DNA of 64,000 nucleotides, taken from assembly GCF_001418255.1 (NCBI RefSeq), contig NZ_LIPV01000005.1:1-64000 (forward strand), written 5' to 3'. This document shows, one piece after another, positions 6,966-15,682 of the stretch. Under the pieces are notes generated by a model. The model made no database searches. It had not been told where the DNA came from and saw only the letters and a program-made list of their open reading frames with translations. A program made the translations under genes and the position numbers. This DNA is from Thiomonas bhubaneswarensis. GTDB lineage: Bacteria > Pseudomonadota > Gammaproteobacteria > Burkholderiales > Burkholderiaceae_C. The number at the start of each line of letters is the position of its first letter. Position 1 is the stretch's first letter.

Positions 6966-8684
6966 TCAATGCTCCGTGTGGCCGAGACGGATCTGGATAC
7001 CGCTGCCGCCACCACCTTCGTGGCGAGCAATGTCATCTTTCTTATCGATCACTTTGCCCAGGTTCTCTCTCAAGGCATCGAACGGTTCCCGATCAGAGCT
7101 GGATCTCGCGCCGCTTTCCTGCGCAAGTCTTTGATCGAGATCAGCACTCGCCGGCGCGCCCAGGCTGTCCATCGTCCCCTTGGCCGCGACACTCTGTCCG
7201 GGCTGGCCAGCTGCAGGCACCGGGCCAGTACCAGGACGCCCAGACGGGCTGGGTGAAGCGCCAGACGCCGGGCCGGACGATCCCGCGCTCGATTGCGCCA
7301 GACGTGGCCCGATGGGCGTGCTCGCAGCATCCGCAATGCCCTTGCCCTCCATCATGGCCTGCGCGGCCTGACCGACGCCTGCGACGCCCGGCGAGACGTT
7401 GGCTCCCTTTACAGAACCTGCGCTGCCTGATCCGCCGCCAGACGGCAGACCACCAATGCTGCCGCCCTTCGCTCCCATGATCCCGCCGACGGAAGACCCG
7501 CCAGCGCCCGATGCCGCACCTGTGGCCTGCCCAAGAGCCGCGAGCTTCTCCGCCCCAGCTATCGCGCCGCCCGCGCCGGATGCGCTGCTGCCGCTGCCTG
7601 CGCCCACGAGGCCCGCCAACTTGTCGAGCCCCTTCGTTGCAGCAGCGTACCCGGCTACGCCCGCAGCGCCGGCGGCTGCAAGTCCGCCAGCAATGGCTGC
7701 CGCGCCGCCAGCCACATTGCCCAGGGACATATTGGGTGAGCCGTTCATCAGACTACCGGCCAGGCCGGGGGCCTGCATGCCGATCACGCCATAGATCAGC
7801 ATGCTGACACCGACCGTCAGCAGATCGGTTGGGGGGAGTGAATTGCCTGACGTGTATCGCGCGATGTAGGAGAGTTCGCTGTTGACCAGATTCTGGCCCA
7901 GTCCGATGATGGCGTAGATCATCAGCAATTTGATGCCGACGCTGACCAGGTAGCCGATGTATTTCTCACCAAAGCTGCTGGTCAGGCCGGAACCGGTGAA
8001 GCCCAACATCACCAGACCGGCACCGCCGACCAGGTAGGTTTCGATCAGCGTCATCAGCAACTGCAGTGCCACCAGGCCGAAGCCGATTAAGGCGAGCAGA
8101 GACGTTGCCGCAATGACAATGGCGAGAAACAAATTGGTGCCGATGTTCGTAATACCGCCAGGAGCGTTGTTGTAGACCTGATACAGCTGATGCACCACGG
8201 AGAACGCCATCGACATCACGCCGGAAGGAGAGGCAGTCGCCGCCCCCGCGCCGCCGATCGCCTGACCCATGTTCATGAAGCTCGACGTGATCAGCGGCAT
8301 CCAGGTTGGCGCATACTTGACAATGGTGTAGAAGAAGGCGATCGAGGCGATCTTGAGGGTTGCCCCCGCGATGAAATCGGCAAGGTCGTTCTTTTTGAGG
8401 ACCTGCTTGATGCCCCACCAGGACAAGTCCATGGCGGCAAGAGCCGTAAAAATCTTGAAGGCATAGCCTTGCGCCGTGGTCATCCAACCCGTGGTGGCGG
8501 CCTGGAACTGTGAACTGATGGTGTCCAGATAGCCTTGCCCACCCGGCCCCCCTGTAGGGGTAGGGGCGGGTGCGGCATATGTGACGGACACCGCCGCGAC
8601 CAGCAGCAACAGTCCGGCGAGTGCCACCCATTGCATCGCAGTGGGGCGGATGTTCCGCCAGGAGACGACGGTGTCTGCTCGCAT
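6966..8684 (-). CDS. trbL: TrbL/VirB6 polytopic channel protein
   Basis: 572 residues. An N-terminal hydrophobic segment (residues 15-38, possibly a cleaved signal) is followed by the TrbL core with about five further membrane helices (for example LALIGFGLVALQLLMTLIETY, then LLMIYAIIGLG) up to roughly residue 300. The rest is a low-complexity Gly/Ala/Ser-rich tail. VirB6-type proteins form the inner-membrane part of the channel. It lies 11 nt after trbJ. Confidence 0.9.
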   Translation of the reverse strand: MRADTVVSWRNIRPTAMQWVALAGLLLLVAAVSVTYAAPAPTPTGGPGGQGYLDTISSQFQAATTGWMTTAQGYAFKIFTALAAMDLSWWGIKQVLKKNDLADFIAGATLKIASIAFFYTIVKYAPTWMPLITSSFMNMGQAIGGAGAATASPSGVMSMAFSVVHQLYQVYNNAPGGITNIGTNLFLAIVIAATSLLALIGFGLVALQLLMTLIETYLVGGAGLVMLGFTGSGLTSSFGEKYIGYLVSVGIKLLMIYAIIGLGQNLVNSELSYIARYTSGNSLPPTDLLTVGVSMLIYGVIGMQAPGLAGSLMNGSPNMSLGNVAGGAAAIAGGLAAAGAAGVAGYAAATKGLDKLAGLVGAGSGSSASGAGGAIAGAEKLAALGQATGAASGAGGSSVGGIMGAKGGSIGGLPSGGGSGSAGSVKGANVSPGVAGVGQAAQAMMEGKGIADAASTPIGPRLAQSSAGSSGPASGASPSPSGRPGTGPVPAAGQPGQSVAAKGTMDSLGAPASADLDQRLAQESGARSSSDREPFDALRENLGKVIDKKDDIARHEGGGGSGIQIRLGHTEH

Positions 8685-8695
8685 TATGACTCTCC

Positions 8696-9391
8696 TCAGA
8701 ATGCGCCCGGCTGGGTCGGTGCAGTCAGGATCGGCGTCACACTGTTGGATTGATCCGTCTGGGTGTGCGCCTGCATGGCCATGTAATTCAGCATGGCCTG
8801 GTTGCCCGCCTGGATGTCAGACTGCAGTCCCTGCAGTTGGTTGACCATGAGACCGGCGATCTGGTTGCCCGCCTGCATGACCGCCTTGCGGCCCGCTGCT
8901 GAATTGCTTTGTGCCTGGATGGCGGCGAGTGCCGATTGGGTGGTCTGAAAGTTCGAGGCGTTCAACCCATACTGCTGCAGCACGCCGGCAATTTGACTGT
9001 CCAGATTCCCTGTCCAGGTCTGCAGGCTCTTGTTGTAATTGGTCAGCACGGCGTTGGGCGCGCCGAACTGCGACTGCACTGCGGAAACGGTGTTTGCTGC
9101 GGCATAGGACAGACCTTTAGCGTTGCCGACCAGATTCACCAGGTTGCTGAGCTGGCTGGTGATGTTGGGCCAGAGTTGCGAAGGGATGTTCGCCATGTTC
9201 ACCGCCTGGTTGTAGACCTGCTGGAACTGGGCCTGCAACTGCTGCGCCTGGGTGGCGTACTGCTCCACCAAGGTGAGTTCCTGCACGATCTGTTCAGGGA
9301 AGGTGGCACCGGCGATTGCGCCGGTGGCGTGTGCAGGGGTAATGGCAAGGGTGGCCAGGGCGGCGGCCAGGGCGATGCGTGGTTTGTTCAT
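8696..9391 (-). CDS. trbJ: TrbJ/VirB5 pilus-associated protein
   Basis: 231 residues with signal peptide (MNKPRIALAAALATLAITPAHA) and a helical body typical of the TrbJ family (TFPEQIVQELTLVEQYATQA, then Gln-rich coiled coil). VirB5/TrbJ proteins sit at the pilus tip or help pilus assembly. The start at 9391 has AGGAG upstream. It is flanked by trbL and a large low-complexity secreted protein. Confidence 0.9.
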   Translation of the reverse strand: MNKPRIALAAALATLAITPAHATGAIAGATFPEQIVQELTLVEQYATQAQQLQAQFQQVYNQAVNMANIPSQLWPNITSQLSNLVNLVGNAKGLSYAAANTVSAVQSQFGAPNAVLTNYNKSLQTWTGNLDSQIAGVLQQYGLNASNFQTTQSALAAIQAQSNSAAGRKAVMQAGNQIAGLMVNQLQGLQSDIQAGNQAMLNYMAMQAHTQTDQSNSVTPILTAPTQPGAF

Positions 9392-9415
9392 GATGGGCTC
9401 CTTTCGGGATCTGGG

Positions 9416-10801
9416 TTACTGTGCGGTGCCGGACTGGGCGGCGATGGCCTGCAGGGTGGTGTTGGCCTGCGTCGTGGCGGCACTCTGCGCGGCGGTGTTC
9501 AGGGTGTTTCCGATGCCGGGCGCCATGGCGCTTGCCTGCGCGGCCGTGGTGTTGCCGGTGGCAATGGCCTGGCTCTGGATCGCCGCCTGGGCGTCGTAGA
9601 TGTTGCCCTGGCTCGTCACCTCCTGCTGCGCAATCTGCGCAGCCGAGGTCCAGTCGGGATCGCCGGTGACTTGCGCCTGGTTGGTGTCGTAGCTGGCGAT
9701 CTGATTTGCGGCGTCGCGGGAATACTGCGCGTTCAAGGCTGCAATCCCAGCCTGCGCTGCCGTAACGGTGGCATTCTGGTTCTGCTGCGCGGCGCTGCCC
9801 AGCGCAGCCTGCTGAGCATCGGCAGCGCCGGTGTAGCTGGTATCGGTGCCCGTCTGCGGCTGCCCTTGCATAACACCGGTCTGGCTGCTGGTCTGGTTGA
9901 ATGCGGCCGATGCAGTCGTGGCGCCGGCGGTCTGCCCCTGCTGCACGCCCGTCATGCTGCTGATCTGGTTCAGCGTGCCCTGCGCGCTCTTGAGAGCGGA
10001 TGCGGCGGCGGCCACGTCGAGCGCGGTGCCGAGCACCGGAGCTGCCGCGACATTGCTGGCGTAGGCCGTATTCGCGATGGCTTGCTCAGAGGCGTTGACA
10101 GCCCACCAGAATGCTGCGCAGCCTGCATTCCAGCCCGAACAGGCTGCAGCGTTCTGGGCCGCCTGATAGGCAGCGATGTTGGCGCTGTACCCACTCGTTG
10201 CCAACCCATTCATCAGCGCCTGGGTTGCCGCACCGGCGATGATGTATTCGCCGGTGTTGTTCGTCACCGAGGGCTGACCCTGCTGGACGCTGGTCTGGGC
10301 GCCGATGTCGGCAAAAGACTGACTGCTGCCCTGCCCTGCCGCGCTCTGCGCCGCCGTGCTGTTGGACTGTGCCGTCGGCTGCGCGGCGTTCGTTGCGCTG
10401 CTCAGGCTGCTGCCCTGCTGCGCTTCGTTCTGGTTCTGGATCGGGATCTGATTGTCGGCCTGCGCCTGGTTCTGGTTGGCCACGGTTTGCGCCTGGTCAG
10501 CGGCCTGCTGCCATGCGTCGGTGGCGCCAAACCCGCCGCCATAACCGCTGCCGACGTTCTGGGCGTCCTGGTTGGAGATGTCCTGGGCTGTGTTCGCAGC
10601 AGCCTGATATGCCTGCTGGTTGTAATAGGACATGCCCGCGTTGTAGGTCGCGGTGCCGTTGGCATTCGCGGCCGTGCTCAGACTCTGCTGCGCGGTCGGG
10701 ACAGGCGCCGGTGCGGGCGCGCTCGCCTGGAAGGTCTGCGCATGGCAGGTGGCCGCCGCGGCGAGTGCAGCAGCAAGAAGGGTGTGTTTGAAGGATTTCA
10801 C
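9416..10801 (-). CDS. Secreted Ala/Gln/Asn/Thr-rich protein of the conjugation operon
   Basis: 461 residues starting at GTG 10801, which overlaps the trbE stop codon (GTGA) and has GGAGAG upstream. The signal peptide is FKHTLLAAALAAAATCHAQ. The body is almost entirely A, Q, N, S, T and G with few charges, and has loosely repeated TGVQQGQ / TSVQQGQ / TGVMQGQ elements near the middle. Two cysteines occur around AACSGWNAGC. No family recognised. Composition and position before trbJ suggest a surface or pilus-associated protein (mating-pair adhesion); that is inference. Confidence 0.75.
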   Translation of the reverse strand: MKSFKHTLLAAALAAAATCHAQTFQASAPAPAPVPTAQQSLSTAANANGTATYNAGMSYYNQQAYQAAANTAQDISNQDAQNVGSGYGGGFGATDAWQQAADQAQTVANQNQAQADNQIPIQNQNEAQQGSSLSSATNAAQPTAQSNSTAAQSAAGQGSSQSFADIGAQTSVQQGQPSVTNNTGEYIIAGAATQALMNGLATSGYSANIAAYQAAQNAAACSGWNAGCAAFWWAVNASEQAIANTAYASNVAAAPVLGTALDVAAAASALKSAQGTLNQISSMTGVQQGQTAGATTASAAFNQTSSQTGVMQGQPQTGTDTSYTGAADAQQAALGSAAQQNQNATVTAAQAGIAALNAQYSRDAANQIASYDTNQAQVTGDPDWTSAAQIAQQEVTSQGNIYDAQAAIQSQAIATGNTTAAQASAMAPGIGNTLNTAAQSAATTQANTTLQAIAAQSGTAQ

Positions 10802-13248
10802 TGATAACTCTCCCACAGTTGTGCGGCATCAGACTGGCCGCGTTCGCGCAGCCACTGGGCGGGCCACGCATTGCCTAGGGTCTCGCGCAGCTCCCGGATG
10901 CGCGCGATGTCGTTCTTGCCGCTGGCCCCGACAAACGCCAGCTCAGGGCCGGTCAGGCCGAGATCGAACAGGCGACGGCCGTCCGGGTGCATGACGTAGT
11001 ACTGGCGTTTCGGGGTGGCAAAGGCCAGAATCTGGATTTGCCGCGCATTGAGGCCCACACCTTCATAGAGCGGACGGATGTTCTCGGTCTCGGCTTCAGG
11101 GTTGGGCAGAAAAACCTTGGTCGGGCACGACTCGAAAATGACGTCGGCGATGCCCGAGCGCACCAGGTCGGTGAGCGACTGGGTGGCGAACACCACGGCG
11201 ACATTGGCCTTGCGCAGCACCTTGAGCCATTCCCGAATCTTGGCTTTGAAGGCAGGATGGCTGAGCATGATCCAGGCCTCGTCCAGGATCAGCAGCGTCG
11301 GCTGTCCCTTGAAGCGCTGCTCGATGCGATGAAACAGGTAGGCCAGCACAGGAAGCACGAGCTTGTCGCCCTTGTTCATGAGGTGCTCCATCTCGAACAC
11401 CTGGAACACGTCCTCGCCCAGGCTGTCGGTTTCGGCATCGAGAAGATGCCCAGCCATGCCGCGCAGGGTATAAGCCTGCAGGGCTTCGCGCAGGGTCTGA
11501 TCCTGCAGCAGCACCAGGAAGTTGGTCATGGTGCGCTGCGCCATCTTCTCCGTCGAGGCACCGAGTTGGTTGACGGCGCGGAACAGCTCTTGCCGGTGGT
11601 GCGGCATCACCTTGACACCCTGCAGTTCGCAGAGCTGTTCCAGCCACTCCGCAGCCCAGACGCGCTCATTGGATTCGTTCACGCGGCCGAGGGGACAGAA
11701 GGCCAGATCGCCATGCTCGCCGGCGATGTCGTAGTGTTCGCCGCCAGCCGCCCAGCACAGCGGCAGCATGGAATAGCCTTTATCGAAGGCGAAGACCTGC
11801 GCTCCGGGGTAGCGGAACTGCTGGGCCGCAACGAGGGCCAGCAGGGTGCTCTTGCCGGCGCCCGTCGGCCCAAGAATGGCGCTGTGACCCAGGTCACCCG
11901 CATGCAGGCTGAGGGTGAACGGCGTACCACCATCGGTCTTGGCCTGTAGCAGCGGCGGGCTGTTGGGAGGGTAGAACGGACAGGGGTTCGTATCGGGTCC
12001 AGCCCAGACGGCGGTCAGCGGCAGCAAATGGGCCAGGTTGAGGGTATGGATGATGGGGCGGCGCACGTTCGCGACGGTATTGCCGGGAAGCGTGCCAAGG
12101 TAGGCCTCGACGGCATTCACGTCCTCCACCCGTGCACCGAAACCACGGTTCTCGATGAGCTTGACCATCTCGCGGGTGGATTCATCCAGCACTTCCGGAT
12201 CTTCGTGCGAGAGCAACAGCACACTGGTGTAATAGCCGAACAGCACCATGCCGCTGGAGGCTTCGGCCAGGGCCTGCACGGCGTCATTGGCCATGCGGTC
12301 TGCATCGGCGTTGATGTGGGTGGCCTGGCCGCCAGCGTTCTCGCGCAGCAGGTTCATCATGCTCTTGCGCTTCTGCGCCCACTTGCTGCGATATTTATTG
12401 AGCGTCTTCTCGGCCTGCCCAGGATCGAGATAGATGAAGCGGCTGCTCCAGCGGTAGGACACAGGAAGCCGCGAGAGCACATCAAGAATGCCGGGGAAGC
12501 TCTCGGGCGGCAGGCCGGTCAGGGCGATGCAGGAGAGATTGCGGCGCCCGATGCGGGGGACGAAGCCAGTCGTGAAGTCGTGCTGACCCAGCACGGCATC
12601 GAGATACATCGGCGTATGCGCCATGCGGAAGGGGCGGCGGTCCGGCAGCAGGCTGACACACTGCTCCAGATGGGCCAGGATCGGGCTGGTGATGACGCCC
12701 GTGCGCGCATCGATGGTGTCCGTCAGTCGTCGAATGTCCAGCAGCGTCGACAGCCTTGCCTCCAACTCGCGGATCTGCTCCTTGAATCGCTCCAGATTGC
12801 GGCTGGCCGTGGCCTTGACCCTGCCCTCGACGAACAGGTCGGCCGTCTTGCTGGCGGCATCCGGCATGGGGAACCAGGTCGCGGTGAGGATGAAGCGGCT
12901 TCGGTAGCCGATGAAACTGCGTTCGTGACTGTTGCGCCGGGCGTCGTCAATCAGTCGTGTGGTGCGGTCGGGGAATGCGCCGGGGGGCGGGTAGCCGGGC
13001 GCAGGGGAGCGCACGGCGTCGCAATGCAGTATCCAACCGTCGCCGAGCTTGAGGGCGGCGTTGACCCGGGCGGCCATTGCGCCCAGCTCCTCCTGCGTGG
13101 AGGAGTCCAGGTCGGGGCCACGGTATTCCCAGGCGGCCATCAGGCCACCGCTCTTGGTCAGCACGATGCCGTTGTCCACCAACGCCGCCCAGGGCAGCAG
13201 ATCGGGTAGGCCATAGGCCGCCGTGCGGAACTCCTTGAGCGCCATCAT
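10798..13248 (-). CDS. trbE: TrbE/VirB4 ATPase
   Basis: 816-residue ATPase energising pilus assembly and substrate transfer. The N-terminal CagE/TrbE/VirB region begins EFRTAAYGLPDLLPWAALVDNG. Walker A is GPTGAGKST near residue 455 and Walker B is LLILDEAW, followed by KVLRKANVAVVFATQSLTDL. The length is normal for the family. It overlaps trbD by 4 nt at its start and the low-complexity gene at its end, so it is inside a tightly coupled operon. Confidence 0.95.
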   Translation of the reverse strand: MMALKEFRTAAYGLPDLLPWAALVDNGIVLTKSGGLMAAWEYRGPDLDSSTQEELGAMAARVNAALKLGDGWILHCDAVRSPAPGYPPPGAFPDRTTRLIDDARRNSHERSFIGYRSRFILTATWFPMPDAASKTADLFVEGRVKATASRNLERFKEQIRELEARLSTLLDIRRLTDTIDARTGVITSPILAHLEQCVSLLPDRRPFRMAHTPMYLDAVLGQHDFTTGFVPRIGRRNLSCIALTGLPPESFPGILDVLSRLPVSYRWSSRFIYLDPGQAEKTLNKYRSKWAQKRKSMMNLLRENAGGQATHINADADRMANDAVQALAEASSGMVLFGYYTSVLLLSHEDPEVLDESTREMVKLIENRGFGARVEDVNAVEAYLGTLPGNTVANVRRPIIHTLNLAHLLPLTAVWAGPDTNPCPFYPPNSPPLLQAKTDGGTPFTLSLHAGDLGHSAILGPTGAGKSTLLALVAAQQFRYPGAQVFAFDKGYSMLPLCWAAGGEHYDIAGEHGDLAFCPLGRVNESNERVWAAEWLEQLCELQGVKVMPHHRQELFRAVNQLGASTEKMAQRTMTNFLVLLQDQTLREALQAYTLRGMAGHLLDAETDSLGEDVFQVFEMEHLMNKGDKLVLPVLAYLFHRIEQRFKGQPTLLILDEAWIMLSHPAFKAKIREWLKVLRKANVAVVFATQSLTDLVRSGIADVIFESCPTKVFLPNPEAETENIRPLYEGVGLNARQIQILAFATPKRQYYVMHPDGRRLFDLGLTGPELAFVGASGKNDIARIRELRETLGNAWPAQWLRERGQSDAAQLWESYQ

Positions 13249-13544
13249 GACCGCACCTCGCGCGCTTTAGCGAAGGGCGAGGCCTGCGCCGGATAGTGGC
13301 GACGGTACTTCAACAGGCGGCTACCGGTTTTCGACAGCACCGGGTCGTAGCTGGCTGCGCGCGACAACGCCCATTGGCCAACCATCCACAGGGTGACGCC
13401 AATGATCGCGGCCCAGAGTTTCGCCAGTGAGAAGATGAAGATGCCCGCGACGATGGCCAGCAGCAGCACGAGCTGGCGCTCGCCTCCCATCATCAGGATG
13501 GGACGATTGAGAGAATCATGAATGGGGGTTTTGGTGTCGTTCAT
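13245..13544 (-). CDS. trbD: TrbD/VirB3 inner-membrane protein
   Basis: 99 residues: a short N-terminus containing IHDSLNRPILMMGGERQ (characteristic of TrbD/VirB3), two closely spaced membrane segments (LVLLLAIVAGIFIFSLAKLW and AIIGVTLWMVGQWAL), and a basic tail. VirB3 works with VirB4 in pilus assembly. It overlaps its neighbours by 4 nt on both sides. Confidence 0.9.
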   Translation of the reverse strand: MNDTKTPIHDSLNRPILMMGGERQLVLLLAIVAGIFIFSLAKLWAAIIGVTLWMVGQWALSRAASYDPVLSKTGSRLLKYRRHYPAQASPFAKAREVRS

Positions 13545-13735
13545 TGTGGAACTCCGGTCACGCGGTCGGTGAATTCGGTCAAGTCGGCCGTGTAGCGCAT
13601 GGCAGCAACGATCTGCGGCAAGCCCCAACCTTGCTCGACCAGGGCCTGCACAACGGCGAGCAGCATCTCGGACAGTTGGGGGCGGGGAGTCGTCTCCCCG
13701 CCGCGCCCGGCTTCGGTGTGGGCGGGGTGCATCAT
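13541..13735 (-). CDS. Small protein between trbC and trbD, function unknown
   Basis: 64 residues, no membrane segment or signal peptide. The C-terminal half (LSEMLLAVVQALVEQGWGLPQIVAAMRYTADLTEFTDRV) looks like two or three amphipathic helices. It starts 5 nt after trbC and overlaps the trbD start by 4 nt, which supports real translation. No family recognised. Confidence 0.6.
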   Translation of the reverse strand: MMHPAHTEAGRGGETTPRPQLSEMLLAVVQALVEQGWGLPQIVAAMRYTADLTEFTDRVTGVPQ

Positions 13736-13740
13736 GGGGT

Positions 13741-14094
13741 TCAGAACACCATGGCGCCGCTCAGACCGAGCACCTGAAGAAACTTGTTGCCCAGGACGAT
13801 GAAGGCCACCCCCAGGACGACGTACAGAGCCTTCTTGGCGATGCCACCAAGTTCTTCTCCGAACACCAGGGCAGCGCCTGCAGCGAGGAAGGCGATGACG
13901 CTGATCGCCGTGGCGACCGGACCAGTCAGATCGTTCTGCAGGGTACTAACGGCGCTGTCCCAGGGCAGACCACCCGCGCCGGTAGCGAAGGCGTCGGCTA
14001 TCGTGGCGGCGAAGACCGCGGATGCCAGGAGACTGCGCCGCACGACTGCGGCACGCAGACGATGGTGAATAGAAAGAAGTTTGAAGCGTTTCAT
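13741..14094 (-). CDS. trbC: TrbC/VirB2 pilin subunit
   Basis: 117-residue prepilin: basic N-terminus, long signal peptide (VVRRSLLASAVFAATIADAFA), then two hydrophobic segments (AISVIAFLAAGAALVFGEEL and ALYVVLGVAFIVLGNKFL) separated by GGIAKK, the standard VirB2/TrbC layout. In IncP-type systems this pilin is cyclised by TraF, whose broken gene lies directly upstream. A conserved motif 49-80 bp upstream probably contributes to control. Confidence 0.9.
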   Translation of the reverse strand: MKRFKLLSIHHRLRAAVVRRSLLASAVFAATIADAFATGAGGLPWDSAVSTLQNDLTGPVATAISVIAFLAAGAALVFGEELGGIAKKALYVVLGVAFIVLGNKFLQVLGLSGAMVF

Positions 14095-14142
14095 GGAAAT
14101 GCCTTTCGAGGTCACGAGGAAGGAAATAGGGAGCAGGAAATC

Positions 14143-14174
14143 GGCGCCCTACCCTGACTCTGCGGGGTGGCCCG
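14143..14174 (-). promoter_or_regulatory. Conserved 32-bp tra/trb upstream motif, copy 2
   Basis: Begins GGCGCCCTACCCTGACTC and continues TGCGGGGTGGCCCG on the plus strand; 30 of 32 bases match copy 1 at 6563-6594. It lies between the traF fragment and trbC, so it probably gives the secretion operon its own promoter or operator even though upstream sequences have been lost. Confidence 0.55.
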
Positions 14175-14178
14175 TCAG

Positions 14179-14520
14179 TCAAGGAGCCGCCCGCCGGATG
14201 TCCTGTCGGGTGATCGGCCCCCAGTAGCGGCTGTCGAAACTTTGGCCCGCCAGGTCTGGGCGCGCGCCGCTGCCATAGACCCAGAATTGGTCGGGGCCGA
14301 GCACAAAGGTGCCGTGCTGGTAGGGCAGATGCACCCTGGGGTAGGTCGGGGAGCCAGGAAGTTGGCCGCTGTGTGGCAAGGCTTGGCCGTTGATGCTGAC
14401 GGATTGCGGGGTGACGGTGATGCGGTCGCCAGGGATGCCCACGATCTGTTTGAACATCGGCATGCCACCACCAGGGCAGTCGCCCTTCATGTAGAACGGG
14501 AACCTGCGCACCATACTTTG
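14179..14520 (-). pseudogene. traF: TraF signal-peptidase-like pilin maturase, N-terminus missing
   Basis: The intact C-terminal part reads MFKQIVGIPGDRITV, then VHLPYQHGTFVLGPDQFWVYG and DSRYWGPITRQDI, matching the S26-type TraF that processes and cyclises TrbC. The catalytic-lysine region would lie in the KQIVGIPGD area. The N-terminal membrane segment and the serine region are gone: upstream of about 14520 the sequence switches to topB-derived DNA of opposite orientation. An ATG at 14511 could begin a stub of about 110 residues with no nucleophile. Confidence 0.8.
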
Positions 14521-14530
14521 CCCCAACGGG

Positions 14531-14770
14531 GCTGGCCAACTGCCCCGTGTTGTACGCCGACAGCGTGGCACGCAGGTCCCCGAGGACTTGCTCATTGATG
14601 GGCTGCTTCTGGACAAGGCCGCAGCCGAGGCGGTCGCCAAGGCTGTGGAGGGCCAGAAAGCCACGGTGGAAAAATTCACCCGCAAGACCGGCGAGCGTGC
14701 AGCCCCGCTGCCGTACACCCTGGGTGCCCTGCAGAAGGTGGCCAGCAGCCGTCTTGGCCTGTCCGCGAAT
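14531..14770 (+). pseudogene. DNA topoisomerase III (topB) internal fragment
   Basis: The plus-strand frame reads LLIDGLLLDKAAAEAVAKAV, then EKFTRKTGERAAPLPYTLGALQ and KVASSRLGLSANDTL, matching the TopB segment that leads to the catalytic-tyrosine region (LPYTLGALQ then the gate). Both ends are missing. At about 14771 it runs in frame into a GGDEF-domain tail. TopB genes are common in integrative conjugative elements, so this is a leftover of the backbone. Confidence 0.7.
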
Positions 14771-14854
14771 GACACCCTGGTCAAGAGCGCAGACGCCGCC
14801 ATGTACTGGGCCAAGCAAGGCGGCAAGAATCGCTGCCGATTGTTCGGCCAGTGA
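14771..14854 (+). pseudogene. GGDEF-domain C-terminal remnant
   Basis: The frame reads DTLVKSADAAMYWAKQGGKN followed by RCRLFGQ and stop, the typical end of a diguanylate cyclase domain. It is fused in frame to the topB fragment, probably through a short shared GACACCCTG. Everything upstream in the original cyclase has been lost. It marks the left edge of the signalling cargo. Confidence 0.75.
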
Positions 14855-14894
14855 ATTTCAAGATGGAATCGCATCAACACACAGAATCGCCATC

Positions 14895-15299
14895 ATGGAC
14901 AACACCAAAAAATCCATTGAACACAGTCAGGTCGATGTGGACTGGAATCACCCCGAACTGCAGGCCCTGCTGGCCAAGATCGAGGGCCTTCGCCTGGACA
15001 ATCGCGGCATGTTCAAACCCCGCCCCGTGGTCATCCGCACCTTCTGGCCCCAGGCCGATGTGCTGGGCCCGGGCACCCTCACCGGCAATGATGGCAAGGG
15101 CAATTGGGTGGTGATGACGGAGTTCCCCATGGACATCGGCACGGGGCTGACCATCGGGCAGGAGATCGAGGAACTGGGCACCACGGTGCATTACCTGTGT
15201 GAGGTGCGGCAGTGCCGGCGGGGGCAGCGCCCCGAAGATGTCGATCGCCCCGTGTTCATTTCCACCTTGTTCTGTCAGCGCAGCAAGACGCAACCATGA
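14895..15299 (+). CDS. Protein of unknown function in the c-di-GMP/CZB cluster
   Basis: 134-residue soluble protein; start ATG at 14895. No signal peptide or membrane helix. The second half is strand-rich (NWVVMTEFPMDIGTGLTIG, then TTVHYLCEVRQCRRGQRPED). This resembles the extra C-terminal domain of the DUF6691 protein at 18483-19253 in spacing and motif (xPxxxG, then a strand ending in RxGxRxxD). A PilZ-like beta-barrel effector is one possibility, but no canonical RxxxR motif is seen. It overlaps the CZB frame by 4 nt. Confidence 0.65.
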   Translation: MDNTKKSIEHSQVDVDWNHPELQALLAKIEGLRLDNRGMFKPRPVVIRTFWPQADVLGPGTLTGNDGKGNWVVMTEFPMDIGTGLTIGQEIEELGTTVHYLCEVRQCRRGQRPEDVDRPVFISTLFCQRSKTQP

Positions 15300-15682
15300 C
15301 CCTGAACTTCTTTTCCGCGACCAAGGCGCACCAGGACTGGAAAAAGCGCCTGCTGCAATGAGTCTGTGACAACTGCAACGACAACCTCGATCCCGAACGG
15401 ATTGCCAAGGACAATCTCTGCGCATTGGGGATGTGGCTTTATGAGCGCAAGGCCCAGAATCCCATCCTGTCCAAGGACGCGAACGCGCTGTTCACCCGCC
15501 TGCTGGAAGAGCACGCCCAGTTTCACCTGGCAGCCGCGCAGGTCGCCAGAATGGCCTTGGAGGGACAACGTCAGGAGGCACTCACCCAGTTGCAGGGTGG
15601 GGAATACGCACGCATCTCCAACCGGGTCATTGCCACACTCGGCGAGCTGTATCTCAAGCGGCGTGAATTTGGGATGGATTAG
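15296..15682 (+). pseudogene. Standalone CZB zinc-binding domain protein with in-frame UGA
   Basis: ATG at 15296 overlaps the upstream stop. After 21 codons (ending KKRLLQ) there is a TGA at 15359-15361, then the same frame continues to 15682. The whole frame matches a chemoreceptor zinc-binding (CZB) domain: AHQDW supplies the first His, LCALGMWLY the Cys, and HAQFH the paired His residues. The stop separates the first His from the rest. Options are a recent nonsense mutation (CGA or TGG to TGA), a sequencing error, or readthrough. Downstream restart at 15425 or 15431 would omit the Cys. Confidence 0.7.
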
